Assembly: GCA_937981555.1 (NCBI GenBank)
Contig: CALJOK010000044.1
Coordinates: 124,001-188,000 of the forward strand
Direction: 5' to 3'
Source of the DNA: an uncultured Saprospiraceae bacterium
GTDB taxonomy: Bacteria > Bacteroidota > Bacteroidia > Chitinophagales > Saprospiraceae
DNA length: 64,000 nt
The translations under genes were made by a program, and so were the position numbers. Shown here one piece after another: positions 1-9,109 of this stretch (positions within the stretch are counted from its first letter, which is position 1; each line of letters opens with the position of its first letter). Under the pieces are notes generated by a model. That model was not told the origin of the DNA, did not search any database, and saw only the letters and a program-made list of their open reading frames with translations.

Positions 1-1998
1 GCGTAATTTTGTCGATTTCAAATTAATCAAAAAACATTCCTGCGTTTCTAAATTGATCCAAACCCTGGGAGCTTCTTCTTTATAAAGTGGTTCGTAAACC
101 ATTTGATCTTGCAACTTACTTTGAATCTCCAAAAGGCTTTTCAATTTTTGCTTCTCTTCCAAATTGCCTTTTTGATAATCAATTTTGGATGTAGAAAATT
201 TGTTGGAAAAAATAGTTCGGTCTAATGAATTATATTTGATGGGATAAAATTCCATCTCCTTTAAAAGTCCTTGCTGTTGAAGTTTTTTCAAAGTAGACTT
301 TAAAGGATTACCTTTAATTTTTTCATTGTCAAAAAACAACCAAAGCATTTCCTCTCCTCCTGAAAATCCAATTCCCGAAACAGTTCTAAAAAAAGGGATT
401 TCAATCATTACTTCATTTCCTTTTTTGTCTTTTGTAAAAATAAGTTTCTGTCCTGTCGAGTCTTCGTTAAAATTATATTGAATCAAAAAATCATTTTCTA
501 GGATATGTTGATAGCGATTCTCTTTTAAATCTTGACTAGCAGCTAAGTTTAATTTATTAAATCTTTCTCCATAAAAATCATAGCGGTATTGTTCTGGGTT
601 TTCCTTTGTTCCAATTTCTTTTCCATTGGAATCCAAAACAATTATTTCGTCATTCTTTTTTCCTAATATTTCAGTTGTTCTTTTTGCAAAATTTGATTTA
701 ACAATAATTTCATCATAGATAAAAGGAGTAATTTCTTTTCCTGCTTGATTAAGCATTGCAAATTTTAAGGCAGCTGGTTTTCTAACAAATGTGTACTCCT
801 TTCCTTTTTTCACCTGAGAATAAGTCGGTGGAGTGATCTCTCTTCCTGCTTGATTGTAAGCGGCAAAAAGTGGTTGACCTTTTTTGTTAGCAAAAAATAA
901 ATGATCATTCGCGTATATTATTTCATCAAATTCAAGCGGTAAAATTTCTTTCCCTAAATAGTCCTTCACGCCAGATTTTCTTATTGACAACCATTGACTT
1001 CTATGCTTATAAATTTTCGTGTCTAGATAAAAATCTGGCGTCACCGTTTTCATTGCTTGATTTTCCAATTCAACTATTTCTTGAAAATCATTTCGAAAAA
1101 TAAATTGTTTTCTAGATATATTAAAGGTGTAAATTCCTTTGACTAAATTCTTAACATCGACACTATCTTTTTGAAAAACTAATTTTCCATTTTGATCAAA
1201 CATCCTTGACATTTGACCATCAAAAGCAATTATATAATTTCCATCATTTGATAATTCTATGTTTCTATAAATAGGTTGAGCGAGTTCTTTTCCTTCTAAG
1301 TCAATACAACCAACTCTTCGAATTACACTATTATCTTTTATTGTTTTAACACCAACTCTGTAGAATTTTTCATTTAATAATTTAATACCATCATTGTATT
1401 TGCACTCCGTAAATGTATTAGCGGAAGCGTTATTCAAATTCGCTAAACCAATTTTTTCTTCCATATTTTCAATAGTAAAAAGATCGGGAGCAATCTCTTT
1501 AATTTTTTTATATTCGATTGGAATAATGACCTCTCCAGTAAAATCAAGAAGTCCCATTTTTTTTCCAATCCATGCTTTCAAATATTTATTTTCCATCAAA
1601 GGAATTTCCTGATTCATTGGTGAAAGCGAACTGTAAATCATTGGGATGATAAAATTATTCAAGCTATCAATAACTCCAGCTTTTTGATTTTTCACGATCA
1701 TATAATTACTATATGTTCTTGGCAACAAATAATATTCGAAAGGAATGATCGTTTCCGTGTCACTAAAAAAACCTTGATAATATTCACCCGTAAAATAACC
1801 AAAATTTCGCCCCACACTTGATCTATAAAGTCCTGGACGAATCGTATCAATTTCATTTAAAACTTCGAGCGGAGGTAATTCTTTTGGGTAAGATGCCTTC
1901 CACGGTTCGATAGCCATTTCGACAGAAAGGTTTTCAGTTTGACCGCTTGACCAAAAAAAGAGAAGAAGAAAAAAGAGAAGTAAAGGTAATTTTCTCAC
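1..1998 (-). CDS. WG-repeat secreted protein, 3' end cut by window edge
   Basis: The frame is open on the minus strand from a GTG at 1998 to the window edge (666 codons visible). An in-frame TGA lies just upstream and there is no ATG, so GTG is the best start. The first ~21 residues (VRKLPLLLFFLLLFFWSSGQ) look like a signal peptide. After residue ~40 the protein is built of repeating units with the pattern 'G.(I/L)D..G..I.P..Y' (for example KMGLLDFTGEVIIPIEYKKI, KAGVIDSLNNFIIPMIY, GREITPPTYSQV). This is the WG (KWG_Leptospira-type) beta-repeat signature. Such proteins are common in Bacteroidota envelopes; their function is generally unknown, and binding or scaffolding is only a guess. The remainder of the gene lies to the left of base 1. 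Confidence 0.8.
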   Translation of the reverse strand, partial: MRKLPLLLFFLLLFFWSSGQTENLSVEMAIEPWKASYPKELPPLEVLNEIDTIRPGLYRSSVGRNFGYFTGEYYQGFFSDTETIIPFEYYLLPRTYSNYMIVKNQKAGVIDSLNNFIIPMIYSSLSPMNQEIPLMENKYLKAWIGKKMGLLDFTGEVIIPIEYKKIKEIAPDLFTIENMEEKIGLANLNNASANTFTECKYNDGIKLLNEKFYRVGVKTIKDNSVIRRVGCIDLEGKELAQPIYRNIELSNDGNYIIAFDGQMSRMFDQNGKLVFQKDSVDVKNLVKGIYTFNISRKQFIFRNDFQEIVELENQAMKTVTPDFYLDTKIYKHRSQWLSIRKSGVKDYLGKEILPLEFDEIIYANDHLFFANKKGQPLFAAYNQAGREITPPTYSQVKKGKEYTFVRKPAALKFAMLNQAGKEITPFIYDEIIVKSNFAKRTTEILGKKNDEIIVLDSNGKEIGTKENPEQYRYDFYGERFNKLNLAASQDLKENRYQHILENDFLIQYNFNEDSTGQKLIFTKDKKGNEVMIEIPFFRTVSGIGFSGGEEMLWLFFDNEKIKGNPLKSTLKKLQQQGLLKEMEFYPIKYNSLDRTIFSNKFSTSKIDYQKGNLEEKQKLKSLLEIQSKLQDQMVYEPLYKEEAPRVWINLETQECFLINLKSTKLR

Positions 1999-2137
1999 AG
2001 GTTTTATTTTTATTTTTCAGACTATTTGACCTCCAAATTTACTACACAAAAAATGAAAATTTGAATCCAAAAAGTAATTCTTTATTAAAATATTAAAAGA
2101 GTATATTCGTTTTTTTTAAATCAAAAAATAAACAATT

Positions 2138-2848
2138 ATGAAAAAAGTAACCTTAATGGTTCTCGTCTTTAGCTTCATTGCAAGCTTCTCTGTTCAAGCT
2201 CAAAAATTTTTAAAACCCTTCGAATCTGTTTCTCATAAAAAGACAACTTATATCGTGAAGGAAGATGGATCTGAGATGGAAGGAACGGTAAAAAAACTTA
2301 ATCGTAAAAAAGGATTAGTTAAGAGAGTGAAAATTAAAAACGAAGCAGGAGATAAAATGGAGGTGCCAATTGAAGAAATCAACTATGCATATCTTCCTCA
2401 AAGTGGGATTGACAAATTCTTTAAATTCGATGAATTTCTTACAGATGCAACTCAATGGGATGCTGGACTTTATGATCTTGATCGAATCAAAGATGGTTAT
2501 GCTTTTTTTGAAAAAGCACAAGTAAAAGTAAAAAAGAAAGAACGGACTTTATTGATGCAATTATTAAACCCTGGAACTTGTAGCCGAATCAAAGTTTATC
2601 ACAATCCTTTTGCTGGTGAAACCGCTGGTATTGGAGTTGCTGGAATTAAAGTAGCTGGAGGAAAAGACAAATCTTACTATATTAGAATTGATAATGGTGT
2701 TGCATTTAAATTGACAAAAAAGTCTTATAAAAAAATGTTTAAAGAAGTTTTTGGCGATTGCAAAGAAGTGAAGAAAGAATATGGAAAAGCAAAATGGTCT
2801 CAATTTGAAAAAGCAGTATTTGCTTATAACGCAGCATGCGCGAAATAA
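2138..2848 (+). CDS. secreted basic protein of unknown function
   Basis: 236 aa. The N-terminus (MKKVTLMVLVFSFIASFSVQAQ) is a classic Sec signal peptide with a probable AQ|K cleavage site near residue 22. The mature part is lysine-rich and soluble. Residues ~35-85 have alternating polar/hydrophobic residues like a small beta-barrel or sheet domain (YIVKEDGSEMEGTVKKLNRK...). A glycine-rich turn occurs near residue 165 (GETAGIGVAGIKVAGGK), and two cysteines lie in the second half. I do not recognise a family. It stands alone, divergent from the WG-repeat gene, and is followed by a strong terminator. Periplasmic or surface location is inferred from the signal peptide. Confidence 0.75.
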   Translation: MKKVTLMVLVFSFIASFSVQAQKFLKPFESVSHKKTTYIVKEDGSEMEGTVKKLNRKKGLVKRVKIKNEAGDKMEVPIEEINYAYLPQSGIDKFFKFDEFLTDATQWDAGLYDLDRIKDGYAFFEKAQVKVKKKERTLLMQLLNPGTCSRIKVYHNPFAGETAGIGVAGIKVAGGKDKSYYIRIDNGVAFKLTKKSYKKMFKEVFGDCKEVKKEYGKAKWSQFEKAVFAYNAACAK

Positions 2849-2881
2849 AATTTTAGCTTAATTTATTTAAGTAAAAAAAAT

Positions 2882-2919
2882 CCCCGTTTGCATTAATTTG
2901 CAAATGGGGTTTTTTTTTT
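2882..2919 (+). terminator. Rho-independent terminator, likely bidirectional
   Basis: An 11-bp stem with one G-U pair (CCCCGTTTGCA / TGCAAATGGGG, loop TTAAT) is followed by ten T residues and preceded by eight A residues. It sits between two genes that converge on it (ends at 2848 and 3011) and can serve both. Confidence 0.9.
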
Positions 2920-3010
2920 GCCTCATAATACAACATCATAAATTTATTACCAGATAAGCAGTTTAATGTTGGAGGCACAGACGAGAGAGATTAGAATACC
3001 CCCTCAGACC

Positions 3011-3436
3011 TTAATAGTTATAAGCGTCAATCATAAAATTAGACACCCATCGCTGATACTCTTCAAAATTAAAATTTCTCCAATGTTGATTTAATTCCAT
3101 ATCACTTTCTACAGCCTGATTAAAATTCCGAACAGGGTTCTTCCGATTTAAAGCGTTTGATAATTGTTTGCGAATAGATTTATCTGGAAGCTCTTCTAGA
3201 AAATCTTTCATGATTCTCATTTCGTTTTCCGCAGTAAGCTTTTCTATTTTTACATATTTTTCTATTTTCTTTTCTAATTCAGCTTGCGTTTGTTCTTGGG
3301 CAACTAGCTTCTCAGGATCTTCAATTGAATGATCAATGGTGGTGATTTTTGCAGATCTCTTATTAATATAGCAAGTGTTACCATTGAATATTTCTCTGGC
3401 TATTTCTTTTATTGTTACTGGCTGTAATCTTGACAT
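3011..3436 (-). CDS. UPF0158-family protein
   Basis: 141 aa, cytoplasmic, no signal peptide. The C-terminal half has the UPF0158 look: a helix with 'MKDFLEELPDKSIRKQLSNAL', then 'PVRNFNQAV', then 'WRNFNFEEYQRWVSNFM'. The N-terminal part 'VTIKEIAREI' plus a short Tyr/Ser strand is also family-like. The family's biochemical role is unknown; members are small cytoplasmic proteins. Family membership is by pattern memory, so a Pfam search would confirm it. It is a single gene, convergent with its neighbour across a shared terminator. Confidence 0.6.
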   Translation of the reverse strand: MSRLQPVTIKEIAREIFNGNTCYINKRSAKITTIDHSIEDPEKLVAQEQTQAELEKKIEKYVKIEKLTAENEMRIMKDFLEELPDKSIRKQLSNALNRKNPVRNFNQAVESDMELNQHWRNFNFEEYQRWVSNFMIDAYNY

Positions 3437-3553
3437 TAATTTTTTTATTTTAAAATACTTTACAAAAGTAAGTTTTATTCATTTCTAAAAGTAAACCATC
3501 AAGTCACTTTATCTAAATTCGATCGGGATAACTTTTACTCAAAAAAAAAAACG

Positions 3554-3561
3554 TAATTTTG
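3554..3561 (+). promoter_or_regulatory. Bacteroidota -7 promoter element for the gene at 3621
   Basis: TAATTTTG matches the TAnnTTTG consensus exactly, about 60 bases before the start codon at 3621. A T-rich stretch (TTTTA) lies about 16 bases upstream, but a clean TTTG -33 box is absent. Confidence 0.45.
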
Positions 3562-3620
3562 ACTAAGTTCTAAAACGAAAGTACTTCTTTACTTTTTTTC
3601 AAAATTGAGTATTACCGACT

Positions 3621-4319
3621 ATGATAGATTTATCTCATGCTGAGGATCAAATTCAATGTGTCACGAATTTTCAAGACCTAGTTTCCATTCCTTTTCACGG
3701 AAAAATAAATGCGATGTGCTGGACTCGTCAACTAATTGGTGACTTTTCTGAGATTGTTGAAAAGATAGAATTAAACGAGAATATAGCAACTCTTGATACA
3801 AATGAACTTCGTGAACTTAAGTTGAGTGAACAAGGGCAGCTTGCCCGTGAAATTCTTTTAAATGATTTAAAGCTGTTGAAGGCTCATGGCGCATCTCCAA
3901 TTCTTAATCTAATCAAGTGCTATGATAGAGATGATTCCTACCCATTTTTTCCTACTGATGTTTATTCCTTTCATGTAGATCGCTCTCCTATTCCTGTCGA
4001 TACTTTTTTATGTACTTATTATGGAGAGTCGAGTGAAATATTACCCAATTCGCAAGCCAACCAAAAAGTACTTATTCCCGAAATTCGGGAGGAACTCAAA
4101 AAATTATATGGTGAAGGTGAGGAAGGTTTTGAATCTTTTTTAAGTGAATATTTCTTTGATCTACATTATCAAGCTAAGCCTCTGGCACAGCCTATCAACT
4201 TAGGTATTGGCCACTTATGGCGATTGGCTATTGATCATCCTGAAAGTCAAGTTCCTCCTTGTGTTCACCGTGCACCAAAGGAAAAAACTGGACAGAATCG
4301 ATTGATGATAATCTGTTGA
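3621..4319 (+). CDS. DUF1826-like protein
   Basis: 232 aa, soluble. The middle and end resemble the DUF1826 pattern: a 'D.YSFHVDR' metal-ligand-like segment, then 'DTFLCTYYGESSEILPNSQA', and a C-terminal 'CVHRAPKEKTGQNRLMIIC' where the family has an 'HRSP...RLLL' ending. The His/Asp pair and the late His-Arg suggest a cupin or 2-oxoglutarate-oxygenase-like fold, but this is inference. No operon partner: the next gene converges on it 18 bases away. The assignment is tentative; it could be another small beta-fold family. Confidence 0.5.
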   Translation: MIDLSHAEDQIQCVTNFQDLVSIPFHGKINAMCWTRQLIGDFSEIVEKIELNENIATLDTNELRELKLSEQGQLAREILLNDLKLLKAHGASPILNLIKCYDRDDSYPFFPTDVYSFHVDRSPIPVDTFLCTYYGESSEILPNSQANQKVLIPEIREELKKLYGEGEEGFESFLSEYFFDLHYQAKPLAQPINLGIGHLWRLAIDHPESQVPPCVHRAPKEKTGQNRLMIIC

Positions 4320-4337
4320 AATAAGACAACTTAAAGG

Positions 4338-5582
4338 TTATCGCTTCTTCTTTTTATTTTTTTTACGCCTTCCTTTTTCATGCTCCTCAATTTCCTTTAG
4401 CATCGATTTAATGTCGCCTGAAGTATCATTTGAAAAATCTATCGTCTCGAAATATTCTTTTTTTCCAATGTCTAAAACTTCAATTTTTTCTCCTAAAAAC
4501 TCTTGAATATCAGCAAGCATTTCTTCTTCTTCTTTACTGCAAAATGTATAAGCATTTCCTTTATTTTTTCCTCGACCAGTTCGACCAACTCGGTGTACGT
4601 AATTTTCATCTTTGTCTGGCAAATCATAATTAATCACGATGTCCACATCTGGAATATCAATTCCACGTGCGCTGACATCAGTTGCGATGAGTAACATTAC
4701 ATCGCCAGATTTGAATTGATTCATGACTAGATTTCGATCGCGTTGATCTTTGTCTCCGTGAATGGTGATGCTTTCGATAGCAACTCTTCCCATGGCTTTT
4801 TTTACTCGTTCCGCACGTACTTTTGTTCGGACAAAAACTAAGATTTTACTATCTGCATTTTCGTTGATTATTCGTTCTAAGAAAAATCGTTTATCATCCA
4901 TAGATACAAAAATGACTTTGTGATTGACATTTTTAGCAACTGGATTTTTTGGAGAAATCTGAATTCGAATGGCATTGGTAACTAGCGAGTACGCCAGTTT
5001 TTTAATCTTTTGATTGATGGTCGCTGAGAAAAAAAGTGTCTGTCTTTTTTTAGGTAAGTGTTGCATCAAATCTTGAATGTCTCCGATAAATCCCAAATCC
5101 AACATATGATCCGCTTCATCCAAAATCAGAATTTCTATTCGTTCCAAATTCAAATGCCGCTGACTTCGCAAGTCAAACAATCGTCCTGGAGTAGCAATCA
5201 AAATATCAACACCTTTTTCTAATTTCTCAATCTGAGGATCTTGCTCCACCCCTCCGTATATCCCAAAAGTAGTTACTCTTGTATGGCGACTTAATTTGAT
5301 AAAAACCTCGGTCAATTGAATCACCAACTCATGCGTCGGAACCATCACCAAACATTTAATTCCATCAGGTCGTTTGATTCGTTTTTTCTCGTCAATCATA
5401 TTGATGACGGGAATGGCGAAAGCTGCCGTTTTACCTGTTCCAGTTTGCGCAATCGCTAGCACGTCTTCTCCTTTCAAAATCGAAGGGATCGATTTGAATT
5501 GAATATCGGTTGGTCTTTTGAAACCAAGTTTCGCAAGGTTCTTTTTGATTTCAGGAGAAATACTGTATTCTTCGAATCTCAT
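4338..5582 (-). CDS. DEAD-box ATP-dependent RNA helicase, RhlE/CshA-like
   Basis: 414 aa. All core helicase motifs are visible in order: Q-motif with 'GFKRPTDIQ' (~19-27), Walker A 'AQTGTGKT' (~45-52), 'PTHELVIQL', 'TPGRL', 'DEAD' (~155), 'SAT' and the C-terminal 'HRVGRTGRG' (~333). The tail is short and very basic (KGRRKKNKKKKR), as expected for RNA contact. It unwinds RNA duplexes with ATP in ribosome assembly or mRNA turnover. The start codon overlaps the stop of the upstream gene by four bases (ATGA at 5579-5582), so the two are translationally coupled. It is the last gene of a three-gene leftward operon. Confidence 0.93.
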   Translation of the reverse strand: MRFEEYSISPEIKKNLAKLGFKRPTDIQFKSIPSILKGEDVLAIAQTGTGKTAAFAIPVINMIDEKKRIKRPDGIKCLVMVPTHELVIQLTEVFIKLSRHTRVTTFGIYGGVEQDPQIEKLEKGVDILIATPGRLFDLRSQRHLNLERIEILILDEADHMLDLGFIGDIQDLMQHLPKKRQTLFFSATINQKIKKLAYSLVTNAIRIQISPKNPVAKNVNHKVIFVSMDDKRFFLERIINENADSKILVFVRTKVRAERVKKAMGRVAIESITIHGDKDQRDRNLVMNQFKSGDVMLLIATDVSARGIDIPDVDIVINYDLPDKDENYVHRVGRTGRGKNKGNAYTFCSKEEEEMLADIQEFLGEKIEVLDIGKKEYFETIDFSNDTSGDIKSMLKEIEEHEKGRRKKNKKKKR

Positions 5583-6169
5583 TTTTTCTTTTTTAAAATT
5601 AAAATCTTTTTCAATCTCGCTAGTCTTCCACGATGATGCCGTTGCAATAAAATTGGATAAAAATTAAAAATCACATTTACCAAAGTCGTAAAAAACACCG
5701 CCCACCAAAAACCTCTCATAGCAAAATAAACACAAAGTAAAGAAATGATGACAAATGGAATCAGATGACCAAATTCTGATTTTTGTGTTTGTACCTCAAA
5801 GTTATTTATTCCGCTAATTGTTCCATCGAAAAACTTTTTTTGAGCGGTCTTTTTTCGCCAAACAGTTTTTAATAAGAAATTTCGGAACCATTCGCCTTTT
5901 AATTTTTTAAACCAAAAATTTATTTTCTTAGCATCTTTGATTTCATAATATTTCGATGGCATTAATTTTTCTGTAGGTAAAACAAATCCTGCAAAGGCAA
6001 AAACCCCTGTAATAAATAAATTAAAAACCAACGCAAAAATCAATTGCGTAATCCAAGAAGGATTATCAACAAATTCCAATCCCATAAAAATCCAATACGA
6101 TTGCAAAATCAAAAATATTGACATTCCAACAAAAAGGATTCTTTGAATTATAGTTGGATTTTGAACCAT
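5579..6169 (-). CDS. small membrane protein, CrtO acyltransferase-like
   Basis: 196 aa with four predicted membrane segments (about residues 10-30, 40-62, 135-152, 155-172) and a basic loop between pairs. The C-terminal 'NFYPILLQRHHRGRL' matches the 'N.YP(I/F).LQR.NR.R' signature of the glycosyl-4,4'-diaponeurosporenoate acyltransferase (CrtO) family. That family in Bacteroidota is broad, so carotenoid acylation is not implied here. It overlaps the helicase by four bases and follows the lipoprotein gene by six bases, so all three are likely cotranscribed. Confidence 0.55.
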   Translation of the reverse strand: MVQNPTIIQRILFVGMSIFLILQSYWIFMGLEFVDNPSWITQLIFALVFNLFITGVFAFAGFVLPTEKLMPSKYYEIKDAKKINFWFKKLKGEWFRNFLLKTVWRKKTAQKKFFDGTISGINNFEVQTQKSEFGHLIPFVIISLLCVYFAMRGFWWAVFFTTLVNVIFNFYPILLQRHHRGRLARLKKILILKKKK

Positions 6170-6175
6170 GCTTTT

Positions 6176-6964
6176 TTAGTTTTCTATCCAAGCGCCCTCA
6201 GGGATATCAAAAATCGTTTCCTCCATTTTCTCTTCCGAGAAACTCACTTTTTCAAATGGCGACTCATATCGAATTTCTCCTAATTCTTCATTTTCCCATT
6301 TGTAACCGATATATTTTTCTGGAAATAACAAACCATTTACATTTTGCCATTCGTATTTTAAAGCATTGTATTTCGTCGCTTTTGTTTTATCAAAATAGGT
6401 AACGGAGTAATTGATAAAATCAATTTTATCGGTATTTGGATTGATGTAAAGTAGATATTGATCTTCTGAGGCATCACCAACTCCTTCGCCGAATGTGGCT
6501 TTTATAACATTGTATTTACGGTCGTTCACTTCTTTGCTTCCGAGGTCAGTTAGATTCACTCCATCATCTGCTAAAACGAAAGGGATCGCTACAAAATAGA
6601 AAGTCAAATTTTTCATAAACCGTGGATTCTTCCCAGGAAAAGAATCTCTTGCAGGACTCACCCAAACTGTTTTTCCATCATTTCCTAAAGTGTATTTTCC
6701 TTCAGCTTCGATGATTTCTTTTCGATTTTTTAAATCAATGGTATAGTTCGTTATTGGTGCTCTTCGAGTACTTGAAAATTTTAAAGTATTCATTTTATTC
6801 CATGTTTCTAATCCTCCATGAGCATCTAAAACTTTTTGGAAAAATGCTGGAAATTCTTTTTGCTCAACAGTTGTAGTTTCAGTTTTTGAAGTTGGCTCGT
6901 TGCAAGCATTTATCGATAAAAATGTTGCGGCTAATACGATTAGGTAGATGTAATTAAATTTCAT
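6176..6964 (-). CDS. outer-membrane lipoprotein, DUF6503-like
   Basis: 262 aa. It has a lipoprotein signal peptide with lipobox 'LSINAC' (Cys at ~21) followed by a flexible Ser/Thr/Glu stretch. The body has strand-rich text: 'VLDAHGGLETWNKMNTLKF', 'DGKTVWV', 'YLLYINPNTDKIDFI', 'GLLFPEKYIGYKW'. This is typical of LolA/outer-membrane-lipoprotein-sorting-like beta-barrel sheets annotated DUF6503 in Bacteroidota. The function is unknown; lipid or lipoprotein binding is inferred from the fold. It is the first gene of the operon with the CrtO-like and helicase genes. Confidence 0.65.
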   Translation of the reverse strand: MKFNYIYLIVLAATFLSINACNEPTSKTETTTVEQKEFPAFFQKVLDAHGGLETWNKMNTLKFSSTRRAPITNYTIDLKNRKEIIEAEGKYTLGNDGKTVWVSPARDSFPGKNPRFMKNLTFYFVAIPFVLADDGVNLTDLGSKEVNDRKYNVIKATFGEGVGDASEDQYLLYINPNTDKIDFINYSVTYFDKTKATKYNALKYEWQNVNGLLFPEKYIGYKWENEELGEIRYESPFEKVSFSEEKMEETIFDIPEGAWIEN

Positions 6965-7011
6965 TTTGTCTATTTTTTTAAATCAAAAATAACATTTTAT
7001 AAATCAAAAAA

Positions 7012-7036
7012 AGCTGTTGAATTAGATTCAACAGCT
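7012..7036 (-). terminator. terminator downstream of lepA
   Basis: A perfect 10-bp stem AGCTGTTGAA / TTCAACAGCT with loop TTAGA has A-runs on its left side, giving a U-tract on the minus strand. It lies 35 bases past the lepA stop codon. Confidence 0.9.
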
Positions 7037-7070
7037 TTTTTTGTTTTTTTAAAGACAAGTTTTATAAAAA

Positions 7071-8870
7071 TTACGTGTCTAATTTCAAAACTTGTAAAAA
7101 TGCTTTTTGCGGCACTTCTACATTTCCGATGGAACGCATTTTCTTTTTACCTTTTTTCTGCTTCTCGAGGAGTTTACGTTTACGTGAAATATCACCTCCA
7201 TAACATTTGGCAGTTACATCTTTTCGAAGTGCAGAGATCGTTTCTCTCGCCACAACTTTTGCTCCAATGGATGCTTGGATGGCAATTTTAAATTGTTGTC
7301 GAGGTAATAAATCTTTTAATCGAGAACATATTTTTTTACCAAATGCTTGCGCTTTATCTCTGTGTACCAAAGCTGAAAGTGCATCCACAGGTTCTCCATT
7401 AAGCAACATATCTAACTTTACTAAACTCGATTGACGATAATCCAAAGGAGAATAATCGAAAGAAGCATAACCTCTAGTAATCGATTTTAATTTATCATAA
7501 AAATCAAAAACGATTTCAGCCAAAGGCATATGGAACGTCAATTCCACTCGAGTTTCTGATAGATAAATTTGCTTTTGCATCTCTCCCCTTTTGTCCATAC
7601 ACAATGACATGATGGATCCAATATATTCTGGCTTGGTAATAATCTGAGCTATAATGTAAGGCTCTTCTACAAAATCTAACAAAGAAGGATCTGGCAAATC
7701 AGCAGGTGTGTTTACTAAAAACTTTTCACTATTTCTTTTGGTCGTCTTGGCAAAGTAAGTAACGTTGGGAATCGTTGTAATTACCTCCTGGTTAAACTCT
7801 CTGGATAAACGTTCTTGAATAATCTCCAAGTGCAACATTCCCAAGAATCCACATCTAAAACCAAATCCTAAGGCGATAGACGTTTCCGGTTCAAAAACTA
7901 GAGAGGCATCATTCAATTGTAATTTTTCCAAACTATCTCGCAAGTCTTCAAAGTCTTCATTTTCGATTGGAAAGATCCCCGCAAAAACCATCGGCTTCAC
8001 ATCTTCGAATCCTTGAATACCTTCTTCACATGGATTCTCAGTCAAAGTGATCGTATCTCCAACTTTAATTTCTTTGGAAGTTTTGATACCGGTTACGACG
8101 TAACCTACATTTCCAGCACTTAATTCTTTTTTAGGAATTTGCTTGAGTTGCAAAACACCAATTTCATCAGCGTTATAATCATTATCAGTATTGACAAAAT
8201 GAATTTTGTCGCCCTTTTTCATTGTACCATTTAAGATTCTAAAATAAGCAATTACCCCTCGGTAAGAGTTAAATTCTGAATCAAAAATCAATGCTTGAAG
8301 TGGTGCATCCACACTACCTTTTGGAGCTGGAATTCGATCAACAATAGCATTCATAATATCTTGAACACCCAATCCTGTTTTTCCACTTGCCAATACAATT
8401 TCTTCTTTGTCGCAACCAATCAAGTCTATAATTTGATCCGAGACTTCGTCGATCATCGCACTTTCCATATCTACTTTATTCAGAATAGGAATGATTTCTA
8501 AATCATGTTCTATTGCTAAATATAGATTGGAAATAGTTTGCGCTTGAATTCCTTGAGAAGCATCGACTAACAAAAGTGCTCCTTCACAGGCTGCAATGGA
8601 TCGTGATACTTCGTAGGAAAAATCTACGTGTCCAGGAGTATCTATAAGGTTGAAGGTATATTTTTCGCCATCAGAGTGGTTATAATATAGTTGGATCGCA
8701 TGGCTTTTAATCGTAATACCACGTTCTCTTTCAATGTCCATATCATCCAATGCTTGGTCTTGCATATTCCGCTCGGAGATGGTCTGAGTAAATTCTAACA
8801 GTCTGTCAGAAAGGGTACTTTTCCCATGATCGATATGGGCTATCACACAAAAATTTCTAAAGTTCTTCAT
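7071..8870 (-). CDS. lepA: elongation factor 4 (LepA), ribosomal back-translocase
   Basis: 599 aa, the normal EF4 length. The GTPase signatures are intact: P-loop 'AHIDHGKST' (residues 11-19), switch '[11 protein letters not shown]', '[12 protein letters not shown]' and 'NKVD'. The EF4-specific C-terminal domain is present, with '[20 protein letters not shown]' and '[10 protein letters not shown]' at the very end. EF4 binds stalled or pre-translocation ribosomes and affects translation under ionic stress. It is a single gene with its own terminator. A perfect -7 element lies only nine bases before the start, which would make the mRNA nearly leaderless. Confidence 0.98.
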   Translation of the reverse strand: MKNFRNFCVIAHIDHGKSTLSDRLLEFTQTISERNMQDQALDDMDIERERGITIKSHAIQLYYNHSDGEKYTFNLIDTPGHVDFSYEVSRSIAACEGALLLVDASQGIQAQTISNLYLAIEHDLEIIPILNKVDMESAMIDEVSDQIIDLIGCDKEEIVLASGKTGLGVQDIMNAIVDRIPAPKGSVDAPLQALIFDSEFNSYRGVIAYFRILNGTMKKGDKIHFVNTDNDYNADEIGVLQLKQIPKKELSAGNVGYVVTGIKTSKEIKVGDTITLTENPCEEGIQGFEDVKPMVFAGIFPIENEDFEDLRDSLEKLQLNDASLVFEPETSIALGFGFRCGFLGMLHLEIIQERLSREFNQEVITTIPNVTYFAKTTKRNSEKFLVNTPADLPDPSLLDFVEEPYIIAQIITKPEYIGSIMSLCMDKRGEMQKQIYLSETRVELTFHMPLAEIVFDFYDKLKSITRGYASFDYSPLDYRQSSLVKLDMLLNGEPVDALSALVHRDKAQAFGKKICSRLKDLLPRQQFKIAIQASIGAKVVARETISALRKDVTAKCYGGDISRKRKLLEKQKKGKKKMRSIGNVEVPQKAFLQVLKLDT

Positions 8871-8878
8871 ATTGGGCG

Positions 8879-8886
8879 CAAAGATA
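8879..8886 (-). promoter_or_regulatory. -7 promoter element for lepA
   Basis: On the minus strand this reads TATCTTTG, an exact TAnnTTTG match. A TTTC box lies about 22 bases upstream. The start site would fall about two bases before the ATG at 8870. Confidence 0.4.
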
Positions 8887-9052
8887 AGCTTTTTTGGATT
8901 TTTTACCTGAAAAATTTATTATTTGAAATTCTTTTAAAAAACGTTGAAAATGAAGGATTGTTGAGGTTTTTTTAGGAAAATAAAAAAAATGATTGGTACT
9001 CGGTTTTGGCTATTTTATCAAACCCATTTTATCTTTCGTTGAAAAAGAGAAA

Positions 9053-9082
9053 AACCAAGCCTCCATCTCTGGAAACTTGGTT
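9053..9082 (-). terminator. terminator downstream of the 1514-aa protease
   Basis: A 12-bp stem with two G-U pairs (minus strand AACCAAGTTTCC / GGAGGCTTGGTT, loop AGAGAT) is followed by TTTTTCTCTTTTT. It lies 27 bases after the stop codon. Confidence 0.85.
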
Positions 9083-9109
9083 CTCTTATTTCTAAAAAGT
9101 ATTTTATCT

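Noticed and set aside
4338-5582. DEAD-box helicase as part of a defence system
   Set aside because: It is a standard RhlE/CshA-like RNA helicase in an operon with a lipoprotein and a CrtO-like protein; no nuclease or defence domain is nearby. The same applies to the helicase at 18817.
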